DNA of 64,000 bases from positions 1,674,001 through 1,738,000 of the forward strand of contig OY970317.1 of NCBI GenBank assembly GCA_963716535.1. The letters are read 5' to 3'. Source of the stretch: Palsa-744 sp963716535 (GTDB taxonomy: Bacteria; Actinomycetota; Thermoleophilia; Solirubrobacterales; Solirubrobacteraceae). Shown here piece after piece: positions 17,986 to 26,356 of this stretch (position 1 is the first letter of the stretch; each line of letters opens with the position of its first letter). Below the pieces are notes generated by a model. It was not told the origin of the DNA, did not search any database, and saw only the letters and a list, made by a program, of their open reading frames with translations. The position numbers and the translations under genes were made by a program.

Positions 17986-19131
17986 CTATTTGAGGGTACG
18001 GGCGATCACGAGACGCTGGATCTCGTTAGTGCCCTCGTAGATCTGGGTGATCTTGGCGTCTCGCATCATGCGCTCCACTGGGTACTCCTTGACGTAACCG
18101 TAGCCGCCCAGGACCTGCACCGCCTCAACCGTCACGGCCATGGCGGTGTCGGAGCAGAAGACCTTGGCCATCGAGGAGTACTTAGCGCGCTCAGGATGGC
18201 CCTGGTCGGCCATTGCGCACGCCTTGTACAGCAGCTCGCGCGAGGCGGCGGTGCGTGTTTCCATGTCGGCGAGCTTGAACTGGATTCCTTGAAACTCATT
18301 GATCGCCTGGCCGAACTGGCGACGCTCGCGCGCGTAGCCGACGGCGTAGTCGGTGGCGCCCTGCGCGATCCCAACGGCTTGCGCGGCGGCGCCGAGGCGC
18401 GTGCGCTCGAGCGTGCCGAGCGCGACCGACAACCCCCTGCCCACCTCGCCGATGACGTTGGCCTGCGGCACGCGCACATCCTCGAAGATCGGCTGCCCGG
18501 TGGGCGAGGCGCGGATGCCGAGCTTGTGCTCGAGCTTGCCGACGCTGAATCCAGGCCGGTCGGCCTCGACGACGAACGCGGTCATGCGCCGGCTCTCACG
18601 GTCGGTGACGGCGAAACAGATGTAGAAGTCAGCGACGCCGAGGTTTGTGATCCAGTTCTTGGTGCCGTTGATGACCCACTCCTCGCCGTCCTTGACGGCG
18701 GTGGTCTTCATGCCGGCGGGGTCGGAGCCGGCCTCGGGCTCGGACAGGGCGAACGCGGGCGACCACTCGCCGGTGGCGCACTTGGGCAGGAAGCGCTCCT
18801 TGAGCTCGTCCGAGCCGAACAGCTGGATCGGCAACGTGCCCAGCTCTTGGATCATCAGGATCAGCGCGCACGCGGCATCGACCTTGGCGATCTCCTCGAC
18901 CGCCATGTTCAGCATCAGCGTGCCGGTGCCGGTGCCGCCGTACTCGGTCGGAAACGGCAGCCCGAGGATGTCCTGCTCGGCGAGTAGCTTGCGCACGTCC
19001 CACGGATATTCCGCGCGCTCGTCGATCTCGGCGGAGCGCGGCGCGATCTTCTCGCGCGCGATCTGACCGATGGTTTCGCAGAAGTCGAGGTGCTCCTGCG
19101 GGATCGTGTAAACGTCGCTCACAGCCTCCAT
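17986..19131 (-). CDS. Acyl-CoA dehydrogenase
   Basis: FAD-dependent alpha,beta-dehydrogenation of acyl-CoA. 381 aa from ATG 19131; longer in-frame readings upstream cross the divergent rhodanese promoter. Motifs: PFPTEYGGTGTGTL near residue 58, AFALSEPEAGSDPAGMKTTA near residue 125, TKNWITNLGVAD, and the C-terminal IYEGTNEIQRLVIART with the catalytic Glu of YEGTNEI. A TANNNT box (TACCAT) ends 8 nt before the start. The chain-length class cannot be set by reading. Probably works with the thiolase nearby. Confidence 0.92.
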   Translation of the reverse strand: MEAVSDVYTIPQEHLDFCETIGQIAREKIAPRSAEIDERAEYPWDVRKLLAEQDILGLPFPTEYGGTGTGTLMLNMAVEEIAKVDAACALILMIQELGTLPIQLFGSDELKERFLPKCATGEWSPAFALSEPEAGSDPAGMKTTAVKDGEEWVINGTKNWITNLGVADFYICFAVTDRESRRMTAFVVEADRPGFSVGKLEHKLGIRASPTGQPIFEDVRVPQANVIGEVGRGLSVALGTLERTRLGAAAQAVGIAQGATDYAVGYARERRQFGQAINEFQGIQFKLADMETRTAASRELLYKACAMADQGHPERAKYSSMAKVFCSDTAMAVTVEAVQVLGGYGYVKEYPVERMMRDAKITQIYEGTNEIQRLVIARTLK

Positions 19132-19268
19132 GGGAACTGATGGTAATGATGAGAGGGCGGCCTCGCGCTGATGGTGTACCCCGGAGCGCTGTGAGCCAAC
19201 TGTGCGCGGCTGCAGGCGATGCGTGTCACGCGGCCGGCACGCGGCGGCAACGCTAGTCTCAGTGAGCG

Positions 19269-19625
19269 ATGAGCGCAGACGAGCAGACAGGCGCGATCGA
19301 TGTCGATCCCGAGCGGGTCGCGCGGTGGCTGGAGGAGGACCCCGAGCTGCAGCTGATCGACGTGCGCGAGCCGCACGAGCGCGAGGCCGGCCACATCGAT
19401 GGCTCGCGCCACATCGAGCTGGTGACGCTGTCGTCGCAGGCGGACACGCTCGCGCGCGAGCGGCCGGTGGTGTTCTACTGCCGCGTCGGCAGCCGCTCGA
19501 CGATGGCGGCACAGGCGTTTAGGGCAGGCGGCTTCGAGGCGTACTCGATGAGCGGCGGCCTGTTGCGCTGGGCGGATGAGGACCGTCCGCTGGCTCCCGA
19601 GGGCGGCTCCGTGGCCGCACACTGA
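19269..19625 (+). CDS. Rhodanese-like domain protein
   Basis: 118 aa single rhodanese domain. LQLIDVREPHEREAGHIDGS near residue 28 and VVFYCRVGSRSTMAAQAF with the persulfide-forming C71 are clear. The active loop is CRVGSRS, the right length for a sulfurtransferase. A TAGTCT -10-like box ends 9 nt before the ATG, so the leader would be at most a few nucleotides. Possible roles include sulfur trafficking or thiosulfate transfer; no partner is evident, although the window also has sulfate-activation and ergothioneine genes. Confidence 0.85.
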   Translation: MSADEQTGAIDVDPERVARWLEEDPELQLIDVREPHEREAGHIDGSRHIELVTLSSQADTLARERPVVFYCRVGSRSTMAAQAFRAGGFEAYSMSGGLLRWADEDRPLAPEGGSVAAH

Positions 19626-19669
19626 TGGGAGCAAACGACCGTGAATCGACCGTCTAGGAGGTAGTGCAG

Positions 19670-20116
19670 ATGGAGGCTTCAAGCGAGTATCCGGGCGTGA
19701 TCGTGGGCGAGGGCTATGCGGTCGCGACGCTGCAGGACCTCGGCGATGGGCCGGGCTTTCGCAAGGTGCGCAAGGGCCTCGGCGTGACGGCGTTTGGCGT
19801 CAACGCGATCGTGTTGCCGGCGGGTATTGAGACTGGCGCGCACTACCACGACGAGCAGGAGGAGCTGTACTTCGTGCACCGCGGCGCGATCGAGATGGAG
19901 TTCGGCGACGGCTCGGTACAGAAACTGGGCGAGGGCGCCCTCGCGCGCGTTGACGCGTCGACCGTGCGGAGCATCCGAAACGCCGGCGACGTCGATGCGG
20001 TATACCTGTGCGCGGGCGGCAAGGGCGGCTACATCGGTCGCGATGGGCGCGTGCCTCCGGGTGAGGAGCAGCGCGTGAGGGCGCTGCACGAAAGCTCCGC
20101 GAAACCACCGGAGTGA
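19670..20116 (+). CDS. Cupin domain protein
   Basis: 148 aa. A perfect AGGAGG (19656-19661) lies 8 nt before ATG 19670, which decides the start over a GTG at 19664 only 2 nt from it. The cupin motif is GAHYHDEQEELYFVHRGAIE near residue 56 (the H-x-H and Glu metal ligands). The second cupin motif follows around VDASTVRSIRNAGD, where the expected His is not evident. Function unknown; cupins of this size bind metals or small molecules. Confidence 0.78.
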   Translation: MEASSEYPGVIVGEGYAVATLQDLGDGPGFRKVRKGLGVTAFGVNAIVLPAGIETGAHYHDEQEELYFVHRGAIEMEFGDGSVQKLGEGALARVDASTVRSIRNAGDVDAVYLCAGGKGGYIGRDGRVPPGEEQRVRALHESSAKPPE

Positions 20117-20161
20117 GGCACCCCCCGGAGGGGCGTCCGCGAGCGTGACCGGAGTCCGCGC

Positions 20162-20611
20162 GTGAGCGAGCCCGGCGAACAGCCGAGCGCCGGCAGGCGG
20201 CGCATGCTGCGCGTCGGCGAGGAGCTTACGATCCCGCTGGCGGAGATCACGCTGCGCGCGAGCCGCTCGTCCGGTCCGGGCGGCCAGCACGCGAACGTGA
20301 CGGCGTCGCGTGTGGAAGCGATCTTCGACGTGCTCGCCTCGACGTCGCTCAGCGAGCAGCAGCGTGAGCGTGTGATCGCGCGCGCTGGAGAGCGCGTGGT
20401 GGCGGTCGCGCAGGACGAGCGCTCGCAGACACGCAACCGCGAGCTGGCGCTCGCCCGACTGGCCGAGCGTCTGGAGCGCGCGCTGGCGGTGCCGCGCAGC
20501 CGTCGCGCGACGCGCCCGAGCGCAGCGGCGCGCATGCGCCGGCTCGATGACAAGCGCCGGGCTTCGCAGCGTAAGCAGGAGCGCCGGCCGCCGCCAGGCG
20601 AGAGCGATTAG
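20162..20611 (+). CDS. arfB: ArfB-like alternative ribosome-rescue factor (peptidyl-tRNA hydrolase domain)
   Basis: 149 aa. The release-factor GGQ motif lies in SSGPGGQHANVTASRVE (GGQ at residues 40-42). The C-terminus is long and strongly basic (KRRASQRKQERRPPP), as expected for the ArfB tail that enters the mRNA channel of stalled ribosomes. There is no codon-recognition domain, so this is not RF1 or RF2. GTG start with GGAG about 9 nt upstream; it lies 45 bp after the cupin gene. Confidence 0.88.
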   Translation: MSEPGEQPSAGRRRMLRVGEELTIPLAEITLRASRSSGPGGQHANVTASRVEAIFDVLASTSLSEQQRERVIARAGERVVAVAQDERSQTRNRELALARLAERLERALAVPRSRRATRPSAAARMRRLDDKRRASQRKQERRPPPGESD

Positions 20612-20668
20612 CGCGGGTCTCTGAGCGAGGTGTCCGCGCGGCGGCCGCGACTCAGGGCGCGTGCGGTG

Positions 20669-21511
20669 CTAGTCGAACTCGACGTCGAGCGCCGGTTGCT
20701 GCACAGTGTGGGCGACAGCGCGCCCGCCGCTGACGTCGACGCGCGTGATCGTCAAGTAGCCGACGAGCGCGACGATCACGAGCGTCAGGCCGAGGCTGAC
20801 GGGCCCCGTTCCGAGGGCGAGGCCGCCGAGGTGACGCGGGTTGTCGAGCCAGTCTGCGTAGGAGGCACCGAGCGGGCGTGTGACGATGTAGGCGAACCAG
20901 AACGCGAGGATCTCGTTCATGCCAAGCCGCCAGTAGGCGAGCGCCGGGATCGCGAACACGCCGGCGAACAAAAAGCCCGAGGTGAGGAAGCCGAGGTGCA
21001 TGCTGGTGGCCGTGAGGTCGCCCGCGGCGGTACCGAGTGCGAACGTGGCAAGTACCGTCGCCCAGTAGAACTTCTCGCGACGCGGTGTGTAGATGCTGTG
21101 GATCGAGAGCGTCTTCTCGCTGCGGTACCAGGCGATCAGAACCGCGGCCAGCACGATCGCGTAGAAGCTGGTCGAGATCGCGTATGGGATGCCGAAGCCG
21201 ACGTGCAGCGCGTCGGCGGCGCTGGTGCCGAACACGGCCACCATCACCACCACGAGCCAGTAGCTCCAGGCGACGTAGCTGCGCTGTTTGAACTGCAGAC
21301 GCAAGGCAAGCCACAGGCCGATCAGCATCAGCGGCACGGCGATCGCCGGCCCGAGGTCGGCGTTCATGAAGTCCGACGTCGCCTCGCCCATGGCGGTTGT
21401 GAAGATCTTCGTGAGCCAGAAGAACGCCGTCAGCTCGGGGACCTTGGTCGTCGCTCGGCGCAGGGCGGCGTGGCTCGATGGCATTGCGGGCTCGCTCATT
21501 GACTGTTTCAT
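20669..21511 (-). CDS. COG4705-type integral membrane protein
   Basis: About 280 aa. The start is uncertain among ATGs at 21511 and 21499 and a GTG further up. After a short cytoplasmic N-terminus, the opening KVPELTAFFWLTKIFTTAMGE is the hallmark of the COG4705 membrane-anchored family. About eight hydrophobic segments follow, with internal similarity between LTKIFTTAMGEATSDF and LATFALGTAAGDLTA suggesting a duplicated unit. Function unknown in the family. Convergent with arfB and divergent from the histidine kinase gene. Confidence 0.7.
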   Translation of the reverse strand: MKQSMSEPAMPSSHAALRRATTKVPELTAFFWLTKIFTTAMGEATSDFMNADLGPAIAVPLMLIGLWLALRLQFKQRSYVAWSYWLVVVMVAVFGTSAADALHVGFGIPYAISTSFYAIVLAAVLIAWYRSEKTLSIHSIYTPRREKFYWATVLATFALGTAAGDLTATSMHLGFLTSGFLFAGVFAIPALAYWRLGMNEILAFWFAYIVTRPLGASYADWLDNPRHLGGLALGTGPVSLGLTLVIVALVGYLTITRVDVSGGRAVAHTVQQPALDVEFD

Positions 21512-21658
21512 CGACCGGCGTCGTGCTTTTGCTGACCCGCTTCGCGCGGCCACGGTGGCAACATCATTGTCGAGCGGTGTCTAAGTGTCCGGTAACCCGA
21601 CGATGAGAAAGCTCACATCTGGATGGTCGTGGACGCGGAGCTGAGCAGCGCGGGAGCC

Positions 21659-21664
21659 TATCCT
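21659..21664 (+). promoter_or_regulatory. Putative -10 box (TATCCT), leaderless histidine kinase gene
   Basis: TATCCT ends 7 nt before ATG 21672, with no Shine-Dalgarno sequence. Confidence 0.45.
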
Positions 21665-21671
21665 TGACGCC

Positions 21672-23258
21672 ATGATCCGACGCGCGGTGCCCGCAGGGCT
21701 GCGCTGGCGCTTGGCGGGCTGGTTCACGCTGGTGACGCTGCTGTGCACGGCGATCGTGTTCGTGGCCGTGTACCGCGGCACGGGCACGCAGCTGCGGCGC
21801 CAGATCGACCGCGAGCTGCACGGCGGCGCGGCCGAGCTGGCGCACAACCTGATGGCGGCGCACGCACACACGCCGGCTGAGCTTTCGCGCGCAGCCACCC
21901 GCTACATCGACGACCAGCCGTTCGGCGCGAGCTCGACGCTGCTGTTCGTGATCGTGCCGGGAGCCGCGCCGAGCACGAACCGCCCGGAACTGTTCGGCTA
22001 CCCGCCCCCTAACAACGGCGAGACCATCGCCGAGCAGGACCAGGAGAACCGCCTCGCGGCGCGCCTGCCGGTGGCGCCAGACGGTTTCACGACGCTGCTG
22101 GTGCCCGACATCGGCAACCTGCGGTTGCTGAAGCGCGCGGTGCGCGTAGCGAGCGCCATCACCGTCACGATCGGCGTCGGCGAGCCGCTGGCGAGCGTCG
22201 CGCACGCCCAGCGCGGCGTCGCGCGCGCGTTCGTCCTCGCGGCGCTGCTTGCCCTGGCGGGCGCGTTGCTGGCGTCGTACCTCGTCGGCTCGCGGCTGTC
22301 GCGGCCGCTGCGCAGGATGGCCGCGGTGGCCGCCCGCGTGGACGCCGGCGATCTGCATCCCCGCATCGACGACGTCGGCGGCGGCGGCAAGGAGGTGGCT
22401 GTGCTCGCCGACGCCTTCAACCACATGCTCGACCGTCTCACCGATGCCTTCGCCGGCCAGCGCGCGTTCGTGGCCGACGCCTCGCACGAGCTGCGCACGC
22501 CGCTCACGGTGATTCGCGGCCAGCTCGAGGTGCTGGCCGCACAGCGCGAGCCCTCCGGCGAGGAGGTACGCCGTGTCGAGCACTTGGTGGGAGCGGAGAT
22601 CGCGCGGATCGGCCGCCTGGTCGATGACCTGCTGCTGCTGGCCAAGAGCGAGCAGGTGGAGTTTCTGCGCGTGCGCCCGATCGAGCTGCGGCACTACGTG
22701 GAGGAGCTGTGGGACGGGATCAGCCTGCTGGCCGAGCGCCGCTTCGAGCTGGGGACGATCCCACACGGCACGCTGCGCGCCGACCCCGATCGCCTCGCGC
22801 AGGCGTTGCGCAATCTGCTTGGCAACGCGATCGACCACACCGCACCGGGGCACGGCCTCGTGCGCCTGCAAGTGCAGGCGATGGCGGGCGCACGCGTCCG
22901 CTTTCTCGTCGAGGACGACGGCCCCGGGATCCCGCCCGATCAGCGCGAGCATGTGTTCCATCGCTTCCACCGCACCGACTCCGCGCGCGACCGCGCCTCG
23001 GGCGGGACCGGGCTGGGGCTTGCGATCGTGCGCGCGATCGCCGACGCGCACGGCGGCACGGTGAGCGCGAGCGCATCGCCGGAGGGCGGTGCGAGCTTCG
23101 CGCTCGAGCTGCCGGGCTTCACGCCGCCAGGCAAGCGTCCCCAGGCAACCGCCAACGTGCATCCCGTCGCGGATGCACATGCCGTCGCGGGTGCGCATGC
23201 CTTCGCAGGTGCGCATGCTGACGCGCACCCCGTCGCGCCTAGTTCAGCAGCTCCTTGA
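21672..23258 (+). CDS. Sensor histidine kinase (orphan)
   Basis: 528 aa. TM1 about residues 13-34, an extracytoplasmic sensor region about 35-183, TM2 about 184-207, then HAMP (SRPLRRMAAVAARVDAGDL). The dimerisation/phosphoacceptor helix has H272 in ADASHELRTPL. The catalytic domain has N-box NLLGNAIDH, G1 EDDGPGIPP and G2 GGTGLGLAIVRA. The C-terminus beyond the kinase domain carries four 6-residue His/Ala repeats (496-519). No response regulator gene is adjacent on either side. The 3' end overlaps the convergent mannosyltransferase gene by 20 bp. Confidence 0.9.
   Translation: MIRRAVPAGLRWRLAGWFTLVTLLCTAIVFVAVYRGTGTQLRRQIDRELHGGAAELAHNLMAAHAHTPAELSRAATRYIDDQPFGASSTLLFVIVPGAAPSTNRPELFGYPPPNNGETIAEQDQENRLAARLPVAPDGFTTLLVPDIGNLRLLKRAVRVASAITVTIGVGEPLASVAHAQRGVARAFVLAALLALAGALLASYLVGSRLSRPLRRMAAVAARVDAGDLHPRIDDVGGGGKEVAVLADAFNHMLDRLTDAFAGQRAFVADASHELRTPLTVIRGQLEVLAAQREPSGEEVRRVEHLVGAEIARIGRLVDDLLLLAKSEQVEFLRVRPIELRHYVEELWDGISLLAERRFELGTIPHGTLRADPDRLAQALRNLLGNAIDHTAPGHGLVRLQVQAMAGARVRFLVEDDGPGIPPDQREHVFHRFHRTDSARDRASGGTGLGLAIVRAIADAHGGTVSASASPEGGASFALELPGFTPPGKRPQATANVHPVADAHAVAGAHAFAGAHADAHPVAPSSAAP
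23157..23228 (+). repeat. Four imperfect 18-bp repeats in the kinase C-terminus
   Basis: Four consecutive 18-bp units beginning GTGCAT, GCACAT, GCGCAT and GCGCAT encode VHPVAD, AHAVAG, AHAFAG and AHADAH. In-phase repeats can gain or lose units by slippage. The His spacing might bind metal; this is speculative. Confidence 0.6.
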
Positions 23259-24915
23259 CGTAGCGCTGGTGCAGACGGCCGAGCGAGGTCTTTTCGGGAT
23301 GGAAGTTGAGCGTGTCCCAGAGGCCGCCCGACGCCGGCGCCCACGCGACGATCAGGTACGCGCCGAGCAAGAGCGCGGTCGTGCGCAGCCGCCGCGAGCT
23401 GGAGAGCGCGGCGAGCGGCAGCACCCAAAGGATGTACCAGGGCAACACCCAGCTGAGCGTAACCAGCAGCGCGACGCTCGCCCAGCCCGACGCCGCGATC
23501 GCGCGATCCAGAGCGCCGCGCCCGCCGCCGCGCGCCTGTCCACCGCTTCCTCCCCATGCGAACCACGCGCACGCGAGCACGAGCGCCACGAGCACGACGC
23601 TGAGCGCCTGGCGCAGCCCCGCCGTCTCGCCTCCCGCGCCGGCCGCCAGGCCGAGCAGGTTGGGGACGCTCTCGCTGGTGACGACGCTGCCCTGCGTGCT
23701 CAGGTCGGGGATGTGCAGCCCGAACGCGAGCAGGCTCGCGGCGCCGACGAGCACGCCTGCGACGAGCATGCCGAACAGTGTCTGCACGAGCGCCCGCGGC
23801 GCACGCAGCAGGGCGGCGAGGACAACCGGGATCAGCACCGCCGCCGAGGCCTTGATCGCCACGGCCGTCACGATCGCCGCGCCGGCGCCAAGCTCGAGCG
23901 CCGACAGCGGCAGCAGCCATGCGCGCACGTCATGCCACGACAGACCGCCCAACAGGCCACGAGGGCCCGCGCCGCCGCCTGCCTGCGGCGTGCGCGCAGC
24001 GCCCGCCACGGCCTCGCTGCCCGTCCGCGCGTCCGCCCGTGAGCGCGCCAGCAGCAGCAGATAGAAGCTGAGCATTATGCAGACGACCATCAGGAAGTCG
24101 TTGTGGTCGCCGCCGAGACCCCAAACGAGGACGATCGGGTTGAGGCCGACGAGCGCGATCGCTCGCAGCGGGTCACGGCCGAGCAGACGCGCGCACTTCC
24201 ACACGAGCAGGATCGTCGCGAGGCTCGCCAGCATCAGGATGCCCTTGAGCGCCCAGAAGGAGCCGGCCACGCCGAGCGGCACGACGATGAACGTCAGCAG
24301 CGTGAACAGCGGGCCGTAGGGGCTGAGCAGCTCGTGCCAGTTGCTGAGCATGAAGGCGGGATCGTTGTGTGGCTCGACGATCGGGATCGTGGTGTACGGG
24401 TTGAGGTTGTGCACGATCTCCATACGCCCGTAGTTGATGTAGTTGAAGAGGTCGGTCAGCGCGAGCGGCGGCGAGAGCAGGAAGATCGCGTGGGCGGCCA
24501 GGATCGCGCCCACGATCCAGCGTGCGGGCAGCCGCTGAGCGTGTTTGAGCACGATCACGTAGCCGCCGTACATGAGGACGATCGCGGCCGAGAACAGGTG
24601 CTTGAGCGTGTCGCCGTTGTTGGTGAAGCCGTGCAGCAGGCCGCCGAGCGGCCCCGCCATCCAGCGCGGGTAGTAGCCGATGTGCGTAGTGGGCGTGAGG
24701 ATGCTCGGACGGCTGGCCGCCATCAGCACCACGAACAGGCTGAGCGCGACGATCGCGACAAGCGCCAGCGCGCCCAGCAGCGTGCCGTTGTCAGCCTCGG
24801 CGAGCGCACCGGCGCGCCCTCGCGCGAGCCAGCCTCTGGGGCCTCCCCGCCGCACTGCCGCGGTGCCGCGAAGGGGAAGGGTTGTGGCGTCGCCCGGCAT
24901 GCTCAGGGGCGGCAC
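23239..24915 (-). CDS. Polyprenol-phosphate-mannose-dependent mannosyltransferase-like membrane protein (MptA/MptB-like)
   Basis: 558 aa polytopic GT-C-type protein with about 12 hydrophobic segments. The first loop after TM1 has THIGYYPRWMAGPL. The DLFNYINYGRMEIVHNLNPY block near residue 155 resembles the acidic loop of mycobacterial and corynebacterial MptA/MptB alpha-1,6-mannosyltransferases, and WHELLSPYGPLFTLL also fits. A low-complexity Ala/Gly loop lies near residues 300-325. An alternative start is ATG 24900. Probably elongates a mannan or lipoglycan from polyprenyl-phosphate-mannose outside the membrane; substrate inferred. Confidence 0.75.
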   Translation of the reverse strand: MPPLSMPGDATTLPLRGTAAVRRGGPRGWLARGRAGALAEADNGTLLGALALVAIVALSLFVVLMAASRPSILTPTTHIGYYPRWMAGPLGGLLHGFTNNGDTLKHLFSAAIVLMYGGYVIVLKHAQRLPARWIVGAILAAHAIFLLSPPLALTDLFNYINYGRMEIVHNLNPYTTIPIVEPHNDPAFMLSNWHELLSPYGPLFTLLTFIVVPLGVAGSFWALKGILMLASLATILLVWKCARLLGRDPLRAIALVGLNPIVLVWGLGGDHNDFLMVVCIMLSFYLLLLARSRADARTGSEAVAGAARTPQAGGGAGPRGLLGGLSWHDVRAWLLPLSALELGAGAAIVTAVAIKASAAVLIPVVLAALLRAPRALVQTLFGMLVAGVLVGAASLLAFGLHIPDLSTQGSVVTSESVPNLLGLAAGAGGETAGLRQALSVVLVALVLACAWFAWGGSGGQARGGGRGALDRAIAASGWASVALLVTLSWVLPWYILWVLPLAALSSSRRLRTTALLLGAYLIVAWAPASGGLWDTLNFHPEKTSLGRLHQRYVKELLN

Positions 24916-25047
24916 GATATCCGCTCATTGCAAGCGACGGACGCACTAACGCGCACAGCGAGGCACGGCCGACGTGCATCGGGGACGCACTCACACATGC
25001 GGCAATGGCGCGGGCGGGCGCGCGGCGGGGGGGTAGCAAACGACGAA

Positions 25048-25065
25048 GGCCCGCCTGAGCGGGCC
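25048..25065 (-). terminator. Hairpin terminator of the cold-shock gene
   Basis: Perfect 7-bp stem GGCCCGC / GCGGGCC with a CTGA loop, followed on the minus strand by a short T-rich stretch (TTCGTCGTTTG). It lies 26 bp after the cspA-like stop. Confidence 0.65.
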
Positions 25066-25091
25066 CTCGAACAGTGGTTCTGCAGTCTCGG

Positions 25092-25295
25092 CTAGATCGC
25101 CTGGACGTTTACAGCCTTGGGACCCTTCTCGCCCTGCTCCGGGTCGTAGGAGACCTTGGCCCCCTCCTGCAGCGAACGGTAGCCCTCCCCGTTGATGCCG
25201 GTGTGATGGACGAACAGGTCCTTGTCACCGTCATCGGGGGTGATGAAGCCAAACCCCTTGTCGTCGCTGAACCACTTGACTGTGCCAGTTGGCAT
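25092..25295 (-). CDS. Cold-shock domain protein
   Basis: 67 aa CspA-type OB-fold RNA chaperone. RNP1 is KGFGFITPDD and RNP2 is DLFVHHTGI, with GTVKWFSDDKG at the N-terminus. Binds single-stranded RNA or DNA and melts mRNA structure. The start has GGAGG 9 nt upstream. That Shine-Dalgarno lies in a predicted 8-bp hairpin, and the mRNA probably has a leader of the order of 100 nt, as cold-shock genes often do. A terminator hairpin follows the gene. Confidence 0.95.
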   Translation of the reverse strand: MPTGTVKWFSDDKGFGFITPDDGDKDLFVHHTGINGEGYRSLQEGAKVSYDPEQGEKGPKAVNVQAI

Positions 25296-25305
25296 GGTGT
25301 GAATT

Positions 25306-25337
25306 CCTCCACGGTATGTGCGTGCTGCACGCGGAGG
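25306..25337 (-). promoter_or_regulatory. Predicted Shine-Dalgarno-sequestering hairpin in cold-shock mRNA leader
   Basis: On the mRNA strand, CCUCCGCG pairs with CGUGGAGG (one G-U pair) across a 16-nt loop. The 3' arm contains the GGAGG of the cold-shock gene. The ribosome site would be hidden in this form, so opening or refolding could control translation. Read directly from sequence; the regulatory role is inferred. Confidence 0.5.
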
Positions 25338-25474
25338 ATGCTCTCAAAGCTTCGACCTGCGAGCGCTTGCACTACTTTCGCCGGTCTTTATCTGCCGGCC
25401 ATACTCGACGACCGTAGCACGTCCCAGTGATCAAGTGTTGTCGAGTTGTTGCGCCTGGTCGTATGGCGACCATC

Positions 25475-25480
25475 TACGCT
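25475..25480 (+). promoter_or_regulatory. Putative -10 box (TACGCT), leaderless RibD-like gene
   Basis: TACGCT ends 6 nt before ATG 25487, with no Shine-Dalgarno sequence. This decides the start over upstream in-frame codons. Confidence 0.45.
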
Positions 25481-25486
25481 GGGGCG

Positions 25487-26356
25487 ATGGACGCCTCCCC
25501 GAGCGAGGATCACGGCGCCGGGACACCCGCGCCGGTGCGCCTCACGCGGCTGTTTCCCGCCGGCGCGCCGGGCACGGTCGCAGAGATCGTCGAGGAGCTG
25601 GGGCTGTGGAGCAGGCTCGAGCAGGCGCCGAAGCGCCCGCGCTTGATGCTCAACATGATCAGCAGCGTCGATGGCCGCGCGACGCTCGACGGACGCTCAG
25701 GGGGGCTCAGTGACCGCGCCGACCGAACGCTGTTCCACGGCCTGCGCAGCGCGGTCGACGCGGTGCTCGTCGGCGCTGGCACGGTGCGCAGCGAGCGCTA
25801 CGGACGGATCGTGCCCAACGCCGCGCGCCGCGCGAAGCGGCGCGAACGCGGGCTCAGCGAGGAGCCGCTGGCGTGCATCGTCTCGGCGCGGCTGACGCTG
25901 GATCCCGAGGAGATACCGCTGCTGCGCGAGCCCTCCGCGCAGGTCGTGGTGCTGACGGTCTCCCAAGCGAGCCTGCCGGCGAGCGCCGCGCACGTCGACT
26001 ACGTGCGCGCGGAGCGCGACGGACAGCTGGACTTGGCGGCGGCACTCGCGGAGCTGGCCCAGCGCTTCGGCGTGCAGAGCGTGCTCTGCGAGGGTGGCCC
26101 GCACCTGGGCTCGCAACTCCTGCGCGAGGGGCTCGTCGATGAGCTGTTCCTGTCGCTATCGCCGCGGCTCGCGGGCGGCGACGGTGTCGAAGGCGAGTCG
26201 CTGCGCATCCTCGCGGGCGCGGAGCTGCAACCGCCCGTGGCGCTCGAGCTGCTGAGCGTGCTGGGTGCCGACTCGGAGCTGTTCCTGCGCTACGGCGTCT
26301 CCGCGCGCGAACGCGTCTCGCGCGAGACGACGCCGAGCAGTTCGCTCGCCAGCTGA
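25487..26356 (+). CDS. RibD C-terminal / dihydrofolate reductase-like protein
   Basis: 289 aa from ATG 25487 (MDASPSED). The core matches the RibD reductase domain: RPRLMLNMISSVDGRATLDG near residue 47, LFHGLRSAVDAVLVGAGTVRSERYG near residue 80, and VQSVLCEGGPHLGSQLLREGLVDEL near residue 195. No deaminase domain is attached, so it is a stand-alone reductase of pyrimidine or pteridine type using NADPH; the exact substrate is unknown. The 3' end overlaps the convergent MscS gene by 67 bp. Confidence 0.83.
   Translation: MDASPSEDHGAGTPAPVRLTRLFPAGAPGTVAEIVEELGLWSRLEQAPKRPRLMLNMISSVDGRATLDGRSGGLSDRADRTLFHGLRSAVDAVLVGAGTVRSERYGRIVPNAARRAKRRERGLSEEPLACIVSARLTLDPEEIPLLREPSAQVVVLTVSQASLPASAAHVDYVRAERDGQLDLAAALAELAQRFGVQSVLCEGGPHLGSQLLREGLVDELFLSLSPRLAGGDGVEGESLRILAGAELQPPVALELLSVLGADSELFLRYGVSARERVSRETTPSSSLAS

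Noticed and set aside
21564..23228. A long open frame antisense to the histidine kinase
   Set aside because: All kinase boxes are on the plus strand; the antisense translation is Arg/Gln/His-rich without motifs.
23157..23228. Possible CRISPR or minisatellite array
   Set aside because: The four 18-bp units are contiguous without spacers and lie in frame in a coding sequence.
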